DNA of 64,000 nt. It comes from an uncultured Roseovarius sp. (lineage in GTDB: Bacteria; Pseudomonadota; Alphaproteobacteria; Rhodobacterales; Rhodobacteraceae). Positions 17,186 to 25,030 of the stretch are shown one piece after another. Location of the stretch: the NCBI GenBank assembly GCA_951812895.1, contig OX638333.1, positions 1,044,366-1,108,365 of the forward strand, in the 5' to 3' direction. The position numbers were made by a program, and so were the translations under genes. The notes beneath the pieces were generated by a model. That model was given only the letters and a program-made list of their open reading frames with translations. It was not told the origin of the DNA and did not search any database. Position 1 is the first letter of the stretch, and the number at the start of each line of letters is the position of its first letter.

Positions 17186-18181
17186 ATGACCAATAACAAT
17201 GATCATCCGTTCCTACGCGGTATGAGTGAACCTGCTACGTTCATGAGCGTCCCATACTCATCGAGTGTGACAGAAAGCAAGGCCGCAATCCTAGGCATTC
17301 CCTTTGATTGCGGCCAACACCCGACACGCATTGGGGCCCGTGGTGGGCCCCGTGCGATCCGCGCACAATCTTCACTCGTGCGCCGATACCAACCTCCCTT
17401 TGCTGATTTTGATCCGCTAGAGGACTTGGGAGTTGTGGACATGGGAGACGTGGCCGTGACATCAGCCAAGTTGAAAGATGCCATGCAGTTAATTGAAGCA
17501 GCCATGAGCCACATTTTTGAGCAAGATGTAGTGCCGATTACTTTTGGAGGTGATGGAGCAGTAACGCTTCCTCAGTTACGGGCGACCCAAAGCAAATATC
17601 CCGATCTTTGTGCGGTCCACTTGGATGCCCATGCAGATGCAAGTCTTGGGAATGGACCAGGTTTCGATGAGCGATACAACACAGCCACCACATTCACTCG
17701 CGCCGCTGAAGAACAGCTGGTTGATACACCCCGCTCGTATCACATCGGAGCGCGAGGCACATTGCCATTGCAAGGCACGTACAAGCACGCACAGGGACTA
17801 GGATATCAATTGATCACTACTGATGTGATGCTTGAGCGTGGTATTCCAAACGTCGCAGAGGAAGTGCACCAAACCATTGGCAACAGGCCGGTTTATCTAT
17901 GCTTCGACATGGATTTCTTCGACCCTTCTTGTGCGCCGGGTGTCTGTACACCGACCTGGGGTGGTCCGACGGCCCGCGAGGGCTTGGCCTTGTTACGATG
18001 GCTTTCCGGGCTAAACATCGTCGCGGTAGATATCAATACCGTCAGCCCCGATCACGACGTAGGGGGCATGACGGCGTTTCTGGCTGGCACAGTTGCGATG
18101 GAATGCGCCACTCTGATCGCTATGAAAAAACGACAAGACGCGCAAAGTGACAAATCTGTTGCGGCCACTCAAACAAGCTAA
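17186..18181 (+). CDS. Ureohydrolase-family protein with altered metal site
   Basis: A 331-residue member of the arginase/agmatinase family. Two metal motifs are normal: LDAHADAS (Asp147, His149, Asp151) and CFDMDFFDP (Asp241, Asp243). The first motif, usually GGDH, reads GGDGAVTLPQ, so the first metal-binding His is Gly124. Either the site holds one metal, another residue substitutes, or the chemistry differs. The rest of the fold is intact and the C-terminal NTVSPDHD motif is present, so this is not a decayed gene. It is co-transcribed with a TRAP transporter, suggesting hydrolysis of an imported guanidino or ureido acid. It is only distantly related to the ureohydrolase at 6696-7655. Confidence 0.85.
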   Translation: MTNNNDHPFLRGMSEPATFMSVPYSSSVTESKAAILGIPFDCGQHPTRIGARGGPRAIRAQSSLVRRYQPPFADFDPLEDLGVVDMGDVAVTSAKLKDAMQLIEAAMSHIFEQDVVPITFGGDGAVTLPQLRATQSKYPDLCAVHLDAHADASLGNGPGFDERYNTATTFTRAAEEQLVDTPRSYHIGARGTLPLQGTYKHAQGLGYQLITTDVMLERGIPNVAEEVHQTIGNRPVYLCFDMDFFDPSCAPGVCTPTWGGPTAREGLALLRWLSGLNIVAVDINTVSPDHDVGGMTAFLAGTVAMECATLIAMKKRQDAQSDKSVAATQTS

Positions 18182-18195
18182 AGTGGATTGATGAA

Positions 18196-18948
18196 TTGAT
18201 CATCTTTGACATCTCTCTGCTGGCTATGGCCGCATTCTTTGCGGGCATCGTTAATTCAATCGCGGGCGGCGGCAGTTTTCTGACATTCCCCGCGCTAGTG
18301 TTCACGGGCGTGCCGACCATTGCAGCTAATGCCACGAGCGCAGTGGCAGTCTTTCCTGGTTATCTCAGCGGTGCATTGGGCTTTCATAAAGAACTGCGGG
18401 ATTTACCGCTACGGCAATTGATTGTGCTTTTGGGCTTGTCGTTATTAGGCGGCGTGCTGGGAGCGCTTCTGCTATTGATAACACCCGCAAGTGTGTTTTC
18501 GGCAGTAGTGCCATGGCTTCTTGGTTTTGCGACCCTCATATTTGCCCTCGGCAACCGCATCTCGGCGTGGGCTGGTCGGAACGTAAAGGCTGAAGGCTTC
18601 ACGGGAAATTTCGCGACGTTGTTGGTCTGCGTTTACGGGGGGTATTTCAACGGAGGCTTGGGGATTGTTCTCCTTGCATTGTTTTCCGCGTTGGGAATGC
18701 GGGACATCAATTTGATGAACGGGCTTAAGAATGGCATGTCGTTTGTTCTCTCAGGCGCATCCGTCGTCACCTTCGCCTTGGCTGGCATCGTATTCTGGCC
18801 GCAAGCCCTATTGATGATGGTTGCCGCTACTATTGGCGGCTATTGCGGTGCTATCGTTGCACGGCGTCTTTCAGCGGGCGTCGTTCGGACAATTGTCGTT
18901 TGTATTGGTGTCGCAATGACTGTGGTATTCGCGCTCAGATTTCTGTGA
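18196..18948 (+). CDS. TauE/SafE-family membrane permease
   Basis: A 250-residue membrane protein with about eight hydrophobic helices and the two half-repeat motifs of the TauE/SafE family: GIVNSIAGGGSFLTFPAL in the first half and GYFNGGLGIVLLAL in the second. Characterised relatives export sulfite or sulfoacetate or move other small organic anions. It is the last gene of the TRAP-ureohydrolase operon, 14 bases after the ureohydrolase, so it may export a waste product of the pathway. The start is a TTG at 18,196 because the upstream ATG at 18,191 meets a stop at once; the ribosome binding site is weak. Confidence 0.85.
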   Translation: MIIFDISLLAMAAFFAGIVNSIAGGGSFLTFPALVFTGVPTIAANATSAVAVFPGYLSGALGFHKELRDLPLRQLIVLLGLSLLGGVLGALLLLITPASVFSAVVPWLLGFATLIFALGNRISAWAGRNVKAEGFTGNFATLLVCVYGGYFNGGLGIVLLALFSALGMRDINLMNGLKNGMSFVLSGASVVTFALAGIVFWPQALLMMVAATIGGYCGAIVARRLSAGVVRTIVVCIGVAMTVVFALRFL

Positions 18949-19327
18949 ATGTCTTTCACCAAATGCCTGTAGTTGAGAATGTAGAGACATGGTACGATGT
19001 CTTCTTTGAATTGCACTTCCGCCGTTCATGCTCAATGCAGCATCTGTAAAGTTGGGCTCTTCCGACACCTTTGATGCACTGATCACGAGCGTTTGGTTCG
19101 GGGAACAGCGCCTTTCGCTGCAAAGCGCATGAACTGGCAGGATGCGGGACTTTCCCGACCTTCGATTTCCTGACCTTGCTGTCGCAGCATCCATTCGCAG
19201 GCGCAGCGAGTAAACCGTTGCGACGCGGCGCGTGTCGCCAAACCGGTCGTTCGCCGCATCGTGTGTGGACACGGTGGACGCAGACTTCGCCGCCTTTTGT
19301 TCTGCTACGCCCTGCTGCCAGACTGAG
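18949..19327. repeat. Non-coding stretch with repeat-like sequence
   Basis: No gene seen. From about 19,045 to 19,275 the sequence has the composition and short strings of the accessory-region repeat (TTTCGCTGCAAAGCGCATGA, GCAGCATCCATTCGCAGG), but it is more diverged than the copies at 27.0 and 30.4 kb. Confidence 0.4.
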
Positions 19328-20011
19328 CTATCGCACTTTCTTCAAATGAGCCAAAACTAATCCCAGATGCGCTTTATGAATCGAAGAGGCTAGTTTGATA
19401 TCCCCCAATTCCAGACTGCGATGTAGCATCTCCATCTCATGAAGCAGTTCATCGGTCTGCTCGTCGAAATCGACGTCGTCCAGCAGTAAAAACCAGAACC
19501 GGGCGGATTGATAGAAGAGCGTATCGTTGAATTCTCTCAGGATTTGGTTGCTAACGAGCCCATGGAGTATCTCGTGCAGCCTGATGATAATGCGCGCGAA
19601 TTCTTCCTTATCGCGTGTCACTCTCAGTTTTAGACAACGCCCGATCAACGCTTCAACACTTTCAAGTATGGAGGCGTCGATCTCAACTGGCGTTGAGTCT
19701 GCGACCGCATCCATCAGGTGCATACGGATGACATAGATGTCCCGCATAGCCCCTAGGTCAATCGGAGCCACGACTGTTCCACGGCCATGTTGACTGATGA
19801 TGAAACCGTCATTCTCGAGGCGTTGCAGGACAGATCTCAACGGTGTTCTGCTGATCCCAAATTCCTGGGCCAGATCACGCTCATTCAGCCGAGAGTCGGG
19901 CTCGTAAGTCAAAAGACAGATGCGTTTTCGCAGAATTTGATAAATCTCTGCTTTACTGTAACGAATGGCCTCTGGCGCGCTCTCTTTGTATTTCACATTA
20001 TCCACCGACAA
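19328..20011 (-). CDS. GntR-family regulator (FCD type)
   Basis: A 227-residue regulator with an N-terminal winged HTH (ERDLAQEFGISRTPLRSVLQ, then LENDGFIISQHGRGTVVAPI) and a helical FCD effector domain with the expected metal-ligand positions around Asp, His and His. The start is a TTG at 20,011 preceded by AGGGAGAG; the frame runs further upstream but only inside the preceding gene. It overlaps the dehydratase gene by 19 bases and is the last gene of a six-gene operon, so it is very probably the operon's own regulator. FadR-type GntR proteins bind palindromes built on GTATAC, and such a site lies at the operon promoter (24,802-24,815). Confidence 0.87.
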   Translation of the reverse strand: MSVDNVKYKESAPEAIRYSKAEIYQILRKRICLLTYEPDSRLNERDLAQEFGISRTPLRSVLQRLENDGFIISQHGRGTVVAPIDLGAMRDIYVIRMHLMDAVADSTPVEIDASILESVEALIGRCLKLRVTRDKEEFARIIIRLHEILHGLVSNQILREFNDTLFYQSARFWFLLLDDVDFDEQTDELLHEMEMLHRSLELGDIKLASSIHKAHLGLVLAHLKKVR

Positions 20012-20943
20012 AAACTCTCCCTGTCGACGTTTCCGCCGGATACAATGGCGACGACTACTTTGCCCGCCCAATCTTGCCTTCCCTTCATCGCGGCCGATAC
20101 TGCAACTGCGCCTCCGGGTTCCGCAACAATCTTGAATTCCTCGAAAAGGGCTTTCATGCCTGCTATCACCTCTGACTCTTTAACAACGAATCCCTCAGAA
20201 AGCAGCTTTTGATTGATGGCGAATGTAAGCTTCCCGGGGATTTGGGTCACGATCGAATCGCAAATCGAAGAATTGCCCGGCGTGTTTGCAACTCGCGCCG
20301 CTTGTGCCAATGACCTCGCCGTATCGTCGAAATGCTCCGGTTCGACGGGGTGAACAGATGTCCGTTCACTGAGCGCTGCAAAGGCAGTCGCCACGCCAGC
20401 GATCAGACCGCCGCCTCCGACAGGACAAAAAAGGGCGTCAGGACGAATATTCAACTGCGCAAGTTGCTCAATGATTTCCAAACCAACAGTCCCTTGGCCC
20501 GACATCAAGACAAAATCGTCGTATGGCGGGATCAATATCGCCCCGGTGCGCCCCGCGATGTCGCTCGCGATCATTGTGCGATCCTCGTTTAGACGATCAT
20601 AGGTGATGACGTGCGCACCATACTCTGCTGTGCGCTGCAGCTTTATGGTCGGCGCATCTGATGGCATGACAATGCTTGCTTGCACATTGAGCATGGAGGC
20701 CGCCTTTGCCACCCCTTGCGCGTGGTTTCCCGAAGAAAAAGCGACAACGCCAGCGGCCCGTTCCCGGGGTCTCAAAGTTGCGATTTTCGTATACGCCCCG
20801 CGAATTTTAAACGACCCGGTTTCCTGAAGACATTCCGGCTTGATTATCAGCCGAAACCCCAGCTTTTGGTTCAACAATTCAGATTCAAGCAACGGAGTGA
20901 CCCGGCTGACGCCTCGCAATGTTTCCGAAGCAGCATGGATCAT
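19993..20943 (-). CDS. Threonine dehydratase-like PLP enzyme
   Basis: A 316-residue fold-type II PLP enzyme. Lys46 in ETGSFKIRGAY is the cofactor lysine, FSSGNHAQGVA binds the substrate carboxylate, and CPVGGGGLIAG holds the phosphate. It lacks the C-terminal regulatory domain of biosynthetic IlvA, so it is catabolic in type: threonine/serine dehydratase, hydroxyaspartate dehydratase (BhcB-like) or EutB-like. It lies directly after an aspartate dehydrogenase gene with 17 bases between them. That makes a beta-hydroxyaspartate-type substrate attractive, because its dehydration gives iminosuccinate. I use the ATG at 20,943; a TTG four codons earlier is also possible. The upstream extension in the same frame only overlaps the dehydrogenase. 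Confidence 0.85.
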   Translation of the reverse strand: MIHAASETLRGVSRVTPLLESELLNQKLGFRLIIKPECLQETGSFKIRGAYTKIATLRPRERAAGVVAFSSGNHAQGVAKAASMLNVQASIVMPSDAPTIKLQRTAEYGAHVITYDRLNEDRTMIASDIAGRTGAILIPPYDDFVLMSGQGTVGLEIIEQLAQLNIRPDALFCPVGGGGLIAGVATAFAALSERTSVHPVEPEHFDDTARSLAQAARVANTPGNSSICDSIVTQIPGKLTFAINQKLLSEGFVVKESEVIAGMKALFEEFKIVAEPGGAVAVSAAMKGRQDWAGKVVVAIVSGGNVDRESFCRWIM

Positions 20944-20960
20944 ATCGATTGTCAGCAACT

Positions 20961-21776
20961 TCAGGTCCCGATTTGCAATGTTGCTGACTGGTTTTGTAGC
21001 ATCGCTATGACGCTCAATGGCGTAATCCGGCCGGTTGCCGGGTTTTTTGCAGAGGGCCGACCTTGAATCGCGACCGTGAAATCCGAGCTGTCTGAGGTGA
21101 CCCTTACCGTGTGTGTGTTGCGATCCAGAGTTGGGTCTGCCCAAACTTCCATACGAGTCCGGTCAGGGCCAATACCCGCAAGGCTGAGCGCGGCGGCTAC
21201 GTTGACGTTGGCGGGAAACACGCGCGCCACCTCGGTGACGGATCCTTCGATGATTCTGACCGCTTCGGTGATCCCGGTCAGATCAATCTTCTCTTGGGCC
21301 AGATACGGAGCTTTGATCAAACCGGCAACGGGTTTGCGGGTTTCAATGACGACTGAATGAATCTCACCAACCGCGGTCGCTTTGAGGGCATCAAGACCAA
21401 GCATTGCGCCGGATGGAACGACGATCCGCGCGCCGTGTTCTTGCGCATGCGAGATTAAATCTTGATGCTCCAAGAGCTGGCTGCAAGACAGCACGATCAA
21501 TATCTTGCCGGCCGACAGAACAGGGCGCGCCAGATCAGCGAATAATGCCGGAGGGAGGCCCTCTAGCGCCCAATCGCACTCGTTTGCTAATTCAGCGAAA
21601 TTCATGAAAGGCACAGGTGTCGACAGCGTTGCATTCAATGCGTCCAACCGTGTCTGGCTGCTCGCAGCGATACCCGCCAGTTTGAACCCTGGTATGTCGC
21701 CCCGGCTCAACGCCTGGGCCACGGTGGTTCCAATTGCGCCGGTTCCGGCAATTCCAATTTTTTGTATTTTTTCCAT
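20961..21776 (-). CDS. nadX: L-aspartate dehydrogenase
   Basis: A 271-residue NAD(P)-dependent enzyme that interconverts L-aspartate and iminosuccinate/oxaloacetate. The Rossmann motif GIAGTGAIGTTVAQAL is at residues 8-23. The family signatures are ARVFPANVNVAAALSLAGIG and PSAKNPATGRITPLSVIA, the latter with the usual catalytic-site residues. Length and ends match the family (about 265-270). In characterised bacteria this enzyme serves NAD synthesis or aspartate catabolism. Its place among amidase, M24 hydrolase and dehydratase genes speaks for catabolism here. It starts 33 bases after the amidase stop and precedes the dehydratase with almost no gap. Confidence 0.88.
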   Translation of the reverse strand: MEKIQKIGIAGTGAIGTTVAQALSRGDIPGFKLAGIAASSQTRLDALNATLSTPVPFMNFAELANECDWALEGLPPALFADLARPVLSAGKILIVLSCSQLLEHQDLISHAQEHGARIVVPSGAMLGLDALKATAVGEIHSVVIETRKPVAGLIKAPYLAQEKIDLTGITEAVRIIEGSVTEVARVFPANVNVAAALSLAGIGPDRTRMEVWADPTLDRNTHTVRVTSDSSDFTVAIQGRPSAKNPATGRITPLSVIAMLQNQSATLQIGT

Positions 21777-21809
21777 AAGCTTTTACGTTTTACGATGTTT
21801 ATCTGGAAA

Positions 21810-23225
21810 TCAACCGGCGCCACCGTCAATCTTTGGCAGCGGTATTGCGAACTTTTCGTTTCGTTCGATGAAGTGACCGACCCTGAGGATTGTACTCTCT
21901 TCAAAGTAACGACCAACAAGTTGCAATGCGACCGGCAAGCCGTCTGAATGCATGCCGCAGGGCATTGTCAGGGCTGGATGCCCTGTCATGTTGAAGAATG
22001 TTGTGAAGCGGGTGATCGCATTCCCGATCGCTTCTTCGACACCGTCGCGCATGGTCTTCACCGTCCCAAGCTTTTGTGCAATTTCCGGCGTTGCCGGTGT
22101 CAAGATCACGTCGACATCTTCAAACAATGCGTTGGTCTGCTGCCGATACATTTCGATAAATCGCCTGGCGCGTACGTAGTGCTCGGCCAACAGGCACTGA
22201 CCGAGCGCCAAGCCTGCGCGAAAGTCTTTCCCGTAAAGTTCTCCCCGCTCTTGCAGGAATGCGGAATGTGCGCTCAAGGCTTCTGGCATCTGAACTGTCA
22301 GCGAAATGGTGCGGCTGTGTTCCATGTCCGGAAAGGTAACAGGCCGCAATTGCGCGCCGTGCTCCGAAAGGTGTGATTTGACCCTTTCCACAGCCTCCAG
22401 GATTTCCGGATCGGTACGCTCGTAATAGAAATTCGCAGGAATACCCACGCGCAGGCCTTTAATACCGCCACCAAGGTGCTCGGCATAGTTATCGACAGGA
22501 TGGTTGGAGGATGCCGGATCGCATGGGTCAAAACCCGCAACGATACCCAACAGATCGGCGCAGTCGGCGATGGTACGTGTGATCAGGCCTACATGATCCA
22601 GTGTCCAGCAATAGGGCACGACACCGGTAGTTGGCACGCGTCCAATCGTGGGTTTCAGTCCGACCAGGCCATTTAGGGCCGCGGGTGCACGCACTGATCC
22701 GCCTGTATCCGTTCCCAAGGCGGCGGGCACCAAACCGAAAGCGACGGCAGCGGCCGAACCGCTGGAGGAGCCCCCTGCAAGACGCGTCGGATCATAGGCG
22801 TTGACACAAGTGCCGTAGACGTCGTTTTCTCCGGTTGCTCCATAGGCAAATTCGTGCAGGTTGGTCTTGCCCATGCTCAAGGCACCGGCGGCACGCAGCT
22901 GCCTGATCGTGAATGCATCTTCCGAGGCGACCCGGTCGTGAAACACACGGGATCCGGCTGTTGTCAACACACCTTCAACATCGAACAGATCCTTGCTGGC
23001 AAATGGAATGCCGGCAAAAGGTGATCTTGCAAGGTCTTTAGTCGTAAGCCTCGCCGCGTCCCCAGTTGCAGATTTATCCGTGACGGTGATGAACGCGTGA
23101 GAGAGATCATTGAAACGTGCAATGCGGTCAGCGAAGGTCTCAACAAGTTCGCTTGGTGTTATCTTTCCCGTATCAAGGAGCCGTTTCAGGGATTGTACGT
23201 CAAGGAATGAAAGCTCTTCCGGCAT
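21810..23225 (-). CDS. Amidase-signature hydrolase
   Basis: A 471-residue amidase-signature enzyme with the full Ser-cisSer-Lys triad: Lys78 in FASKDLFDV, the cis-Ser in GGSSSGSAAAVAFG near residue 154, and the nucleophile Ser177 in GTDTGGSVRAP. It is GatA/AtzE-like in layout. The gene just upstream encodes a 69-residue GatC/AtzG-like protein ending four bases before this start, as seen for amidases that work with a small partner. The start at 23,225 avoids a 15-codon extension that overlaps the partner gene. Its substrate is probably an acyclic amide or carbamoyl compound made by the M24-family hydrolase, but this is inference. Confidence 0.9.
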   Translation of the reverse strand: MPEELSFLDVQSLKRLLDTGKITPSELVETFADRIARFNDLSHAFITVTDKSATGDAARLTTKDLARSPFAGIPFASKDLFDVEGVLTTAGSRVFHDRVASEDAFTIRQLRAAGALSMGKTNLHEFAYGATGENDVYGTCVNAYDPTRLAGGSSSGSAAAVAFGLVPAALGTDTGGSVRAPAALNGLVGLKPTIGRVPTTGVVPYCWTLDHVGLITRTIADCADLLGIVAGFDPCDPASSNHPVDNYAEHLGGGIKGLRVGIPANFYYERTDPEILEAVERVKSHLSEHGAQLRPVTFPDMEHSRTISLTVQMPEALSAHSAFLQERGELYGKDFRAGLALGQCLLAEHYVRARRFIEMYRQQTNALFEDVDVILTPATPEIAQKLGTVKTMRDGVEEAIGNAITRFTTFFNMTGHPALTMPCGMHSDGLPVALQLVGRYFEESTILRVGHFIERNEKFAIPLPKIDGGAG

Positions 23226-23229
23226 GGGC

Positions 23230-23439
23230 TTATCTTTTCTGAACTGTAAGCGCGGGGGGCGTTGTTCCAAGGTCGATCTGTCGTAATGTTTCCAATTCGT
23301 CCAGAAGCTCTTGAAAACCAGTGATTATGCCCAATTTAGGCTCCACCAGTTCATCCAGTTCCTCTTCGGTCCACGTATGGCTCGCCATTTGTGCGCACAC
23401 GTTGGTCAGGGTCTGTTTGGTCAATGGTTTCATATGCAT
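23230..23439 (-). CDS. Small AtzG/GatC-like amidase partner
   Basis: A 69-residue acidic helical protein. After a helical stretch (EEELDELVEPKLGIITGFQE) it ends with LETLRQIDLGTTPPALTV. The pattern of a short helix followed by a Leu-Arg-x-Ile-Asp-Leu/Pro-Pro tail recalls DUF4089/AtzG and GatC, which wrap around an amidase-signature subunit and stabilise it. The similarity is by pattern only and needs a profile search. Gene order and the four-base gap to the amidase strongly support a two-subunit amidase. No good ribosome binding site precedes the ATG; a second ATG follows two codons later. Confidence 0.65.
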   Translation of the reverse strand: MHMKPLTKQTLTNVCAQMASHTWTEEELDELVEPKLGIITGFQELLDELETLRQIDLGTTPPALTVQKR

Positions 23440-23490
23440 TATCCGTTCCGGGGCACGAGGGAGAGCGCACCCCGGAGCAATTGGAGTCCC

Positions 23491-24669
23491 TCATCGAATG
23501 ATGAGGGTCTCAGGTGTTTGATTGGTCAGGATTTCGGCGCCGTTTTCTGTCAGCAGCACAGTGTTCGAAATGAAATAATCAACCACATCGGTGTTGGTGA
23601 ACCAGGAATGGGCATGGAAAACCATGCCAACTTCGAGCGTGCGTTGTGAATTCGGAAACAGCGATGTCACCATTGATCCGCCTGTCCAGCTGGGCGGGAA
23701 ACCAATGCCGACCATATAACCGCAATGATGACGTTCGTAATCATGCAGGCCAGCAGAAGCGGCAACGTCTCGCCAGGCTGCGTATGCGTCACCAGCTTTG
23801 CCCCCCGGTTTCAGAGCACCGCAAATCGCCTTCATCCCGTCGATCGCCAACTCGGCGGATTTTTCAGCCCCCTCTGGCGCAGACCCAACGTAGACCAAAC
23901 GCCCCATCGGTGCCTGATACTTGCGATAGGCGCCGCAAGTTTCCATGAACACGGCATCACCATTGTGAAAGGTGTCGCCGCGCCATGTGGTGTGTTCTTC
24001 ACCCAGCCGGGTTGTCGGGCGGAAAAACGGTCCGAAGCCGGGGTATTCGCTTCCCTCCAGGATCGTCTTGTGGTGGTAGGCGGCAGAAATCTCGTAATCT
24101 GACGCGCCGTCTCGCACCGCTTCGATCGCGGCCAGAGTTCCAAGATCAGCGGCACGTGCCGCAGCGCGCGTGTACTCCATCTCCAAAGGCGATTTGACTT
24201 GCCGAAGATCGTCGATGATGCCGGACCCGTCGATCCAGTCTGCCTCAGTATCGCCTGCCTGGATCAGTTCCGCATGACGAGGGGTTAGAAACAGGCTGCG
24301 CTTTTCTATTCCGACGCGCCCGCCCTTCAAGCCCAGATCAGACATTGCGCGTAGGACATGATCCGAAAGTTCTTCATGATCCTTGTGCCCATAAAAGCGC
24401 GCATTCGAAACTTGGTTGTCAAAAGTGATCTTCTCCATCGCGCGACAGACAAGGCCCATCTCGCCATTTCGGTTCAGCACCAAAACATGCGCAGCGAAGA
24501 ACCCCCAGTGATCCATCCCGGTCAACCAGTAGATGCTTTCGGGTACGGAAATCAAAATCCCATCGAGGTGGTTTGCCGACAGGGCGGCAGTGGCACGCTG
24601 AACACGCGCGGATAGTTCCGAAATGGGAAACGGAGCCGTTCCTCCGGGTTCTTTTTTTGCAACGTTCAT
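23491..24669 (-). CDS. M24-family creatinase/ectoine hydrolase-like protein
   Basis: A 392-residue pita-bread-fold protein. The N-terminal domain (residues 1-155) carries SIYWLTGMDHWGFFAAH-type creatinase_N sequence and the C-terminal domain is M24. The five metal ligands of Xaa-Pro peptidases are not there: the Asp-Asp region reads ETCGAYRKYQAPMGR, the first Glu position reads FHAHSWF, and the last Glu region reads DYFISNTVLL. This matches the metal-free members (creatinase, DoeA/EutD ectoine hydrolase), which cleave C-N bonds in guanidino or cyclic amidine compounds. AAGGAG precedes the ATG at 24,669; the 38-codon extension upstream is not supported. It is the first gene of the six-gene operon and faces a binding-protein gene. 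Confidence 0.82.
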   Translation of the reverse strand: MNVAKKEPGGTAPFPISELSARVQRATAALSANHLDGILISVPESIYWLTGMDHWGFFAAHVLVLNRNGEMGLVCRAMEKITFDNQVSNARFYGHKDHEELSDHVLRAMSDLGLKGGRVGIEKRSLFLTPRHAELIQAGDTEADWIDGSGIIDDLRQVKSPLEMEYTRAAARAADLGTLAAIEAVRDGASDYEISAAYHHKTILEGSEYPGFGPFFRPTTRLGEEHTTWRGDTFHNGDAVFMETCGAYRKYQAPMGRLVYVGSAPEGAEKSAELAIDGMKAICGALKPGGKAGDAYAAWRDVAASAGLHDYERHHCGYMVGIGFPPSWTGGSMVTSLFPNSQRTLEVGMVFHAHSWFTNTDVVDYFISNTVLLTENGAEILTNQTPETLIIR

Positions 24670-24707
24670 GGAGAACTCCTTTTGGGTGTGGTGATGAGAA
24701 AAAGCCA

Positions 24708-24815
24708 TTAGGTACACCAATAAATTGATATAGCGGCGAACTGCAAGGGTAAATTGCCATATAGTGGCTCTATATCGAATCATCTTGCGCTTATTATTTC
24801 AATTGGTATACCATT
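24708..24815. promoter_or_regulatory. Paired GntR-type operator candidates
   Basis: Between the divergent M24 and binding-protein genes lie ATTGGTATACCATT (24,802-24,815), with the exact 10-base palindrome TGGTATACCA, and a weaker copy TTAGGTACACCAAT (24,708-24,721). GTATAC-centred palindromes are typical targets of FadR-type GntR regulators, and such a regulator is the last gene of the operon. A further dyad, ATATAG-5-CTATAT, lies at 24,759-24,775. Both promoters of the region could be controlled from here. Confidence 0.6.
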
Positions 24816-25030
24816 TAAGGCGCATCAATGTCCCAGGGAGTACCAAAAACCTCACGCTCGCATTCCAGAAATTCGAATACCGCAGCCCAGATGTGTCCAA
24901 GACGTCCGTTGCTGCGACGAGAAAAGTCAGCCTGTTTTTCTTCGCCCGACAAGCCACTTGGGGAATGCCAGAAAACTTGGATGACACGTGCACAGCCTAC
25001 GAAACGAAACCCAACTGGAAAGGTGTCTTT

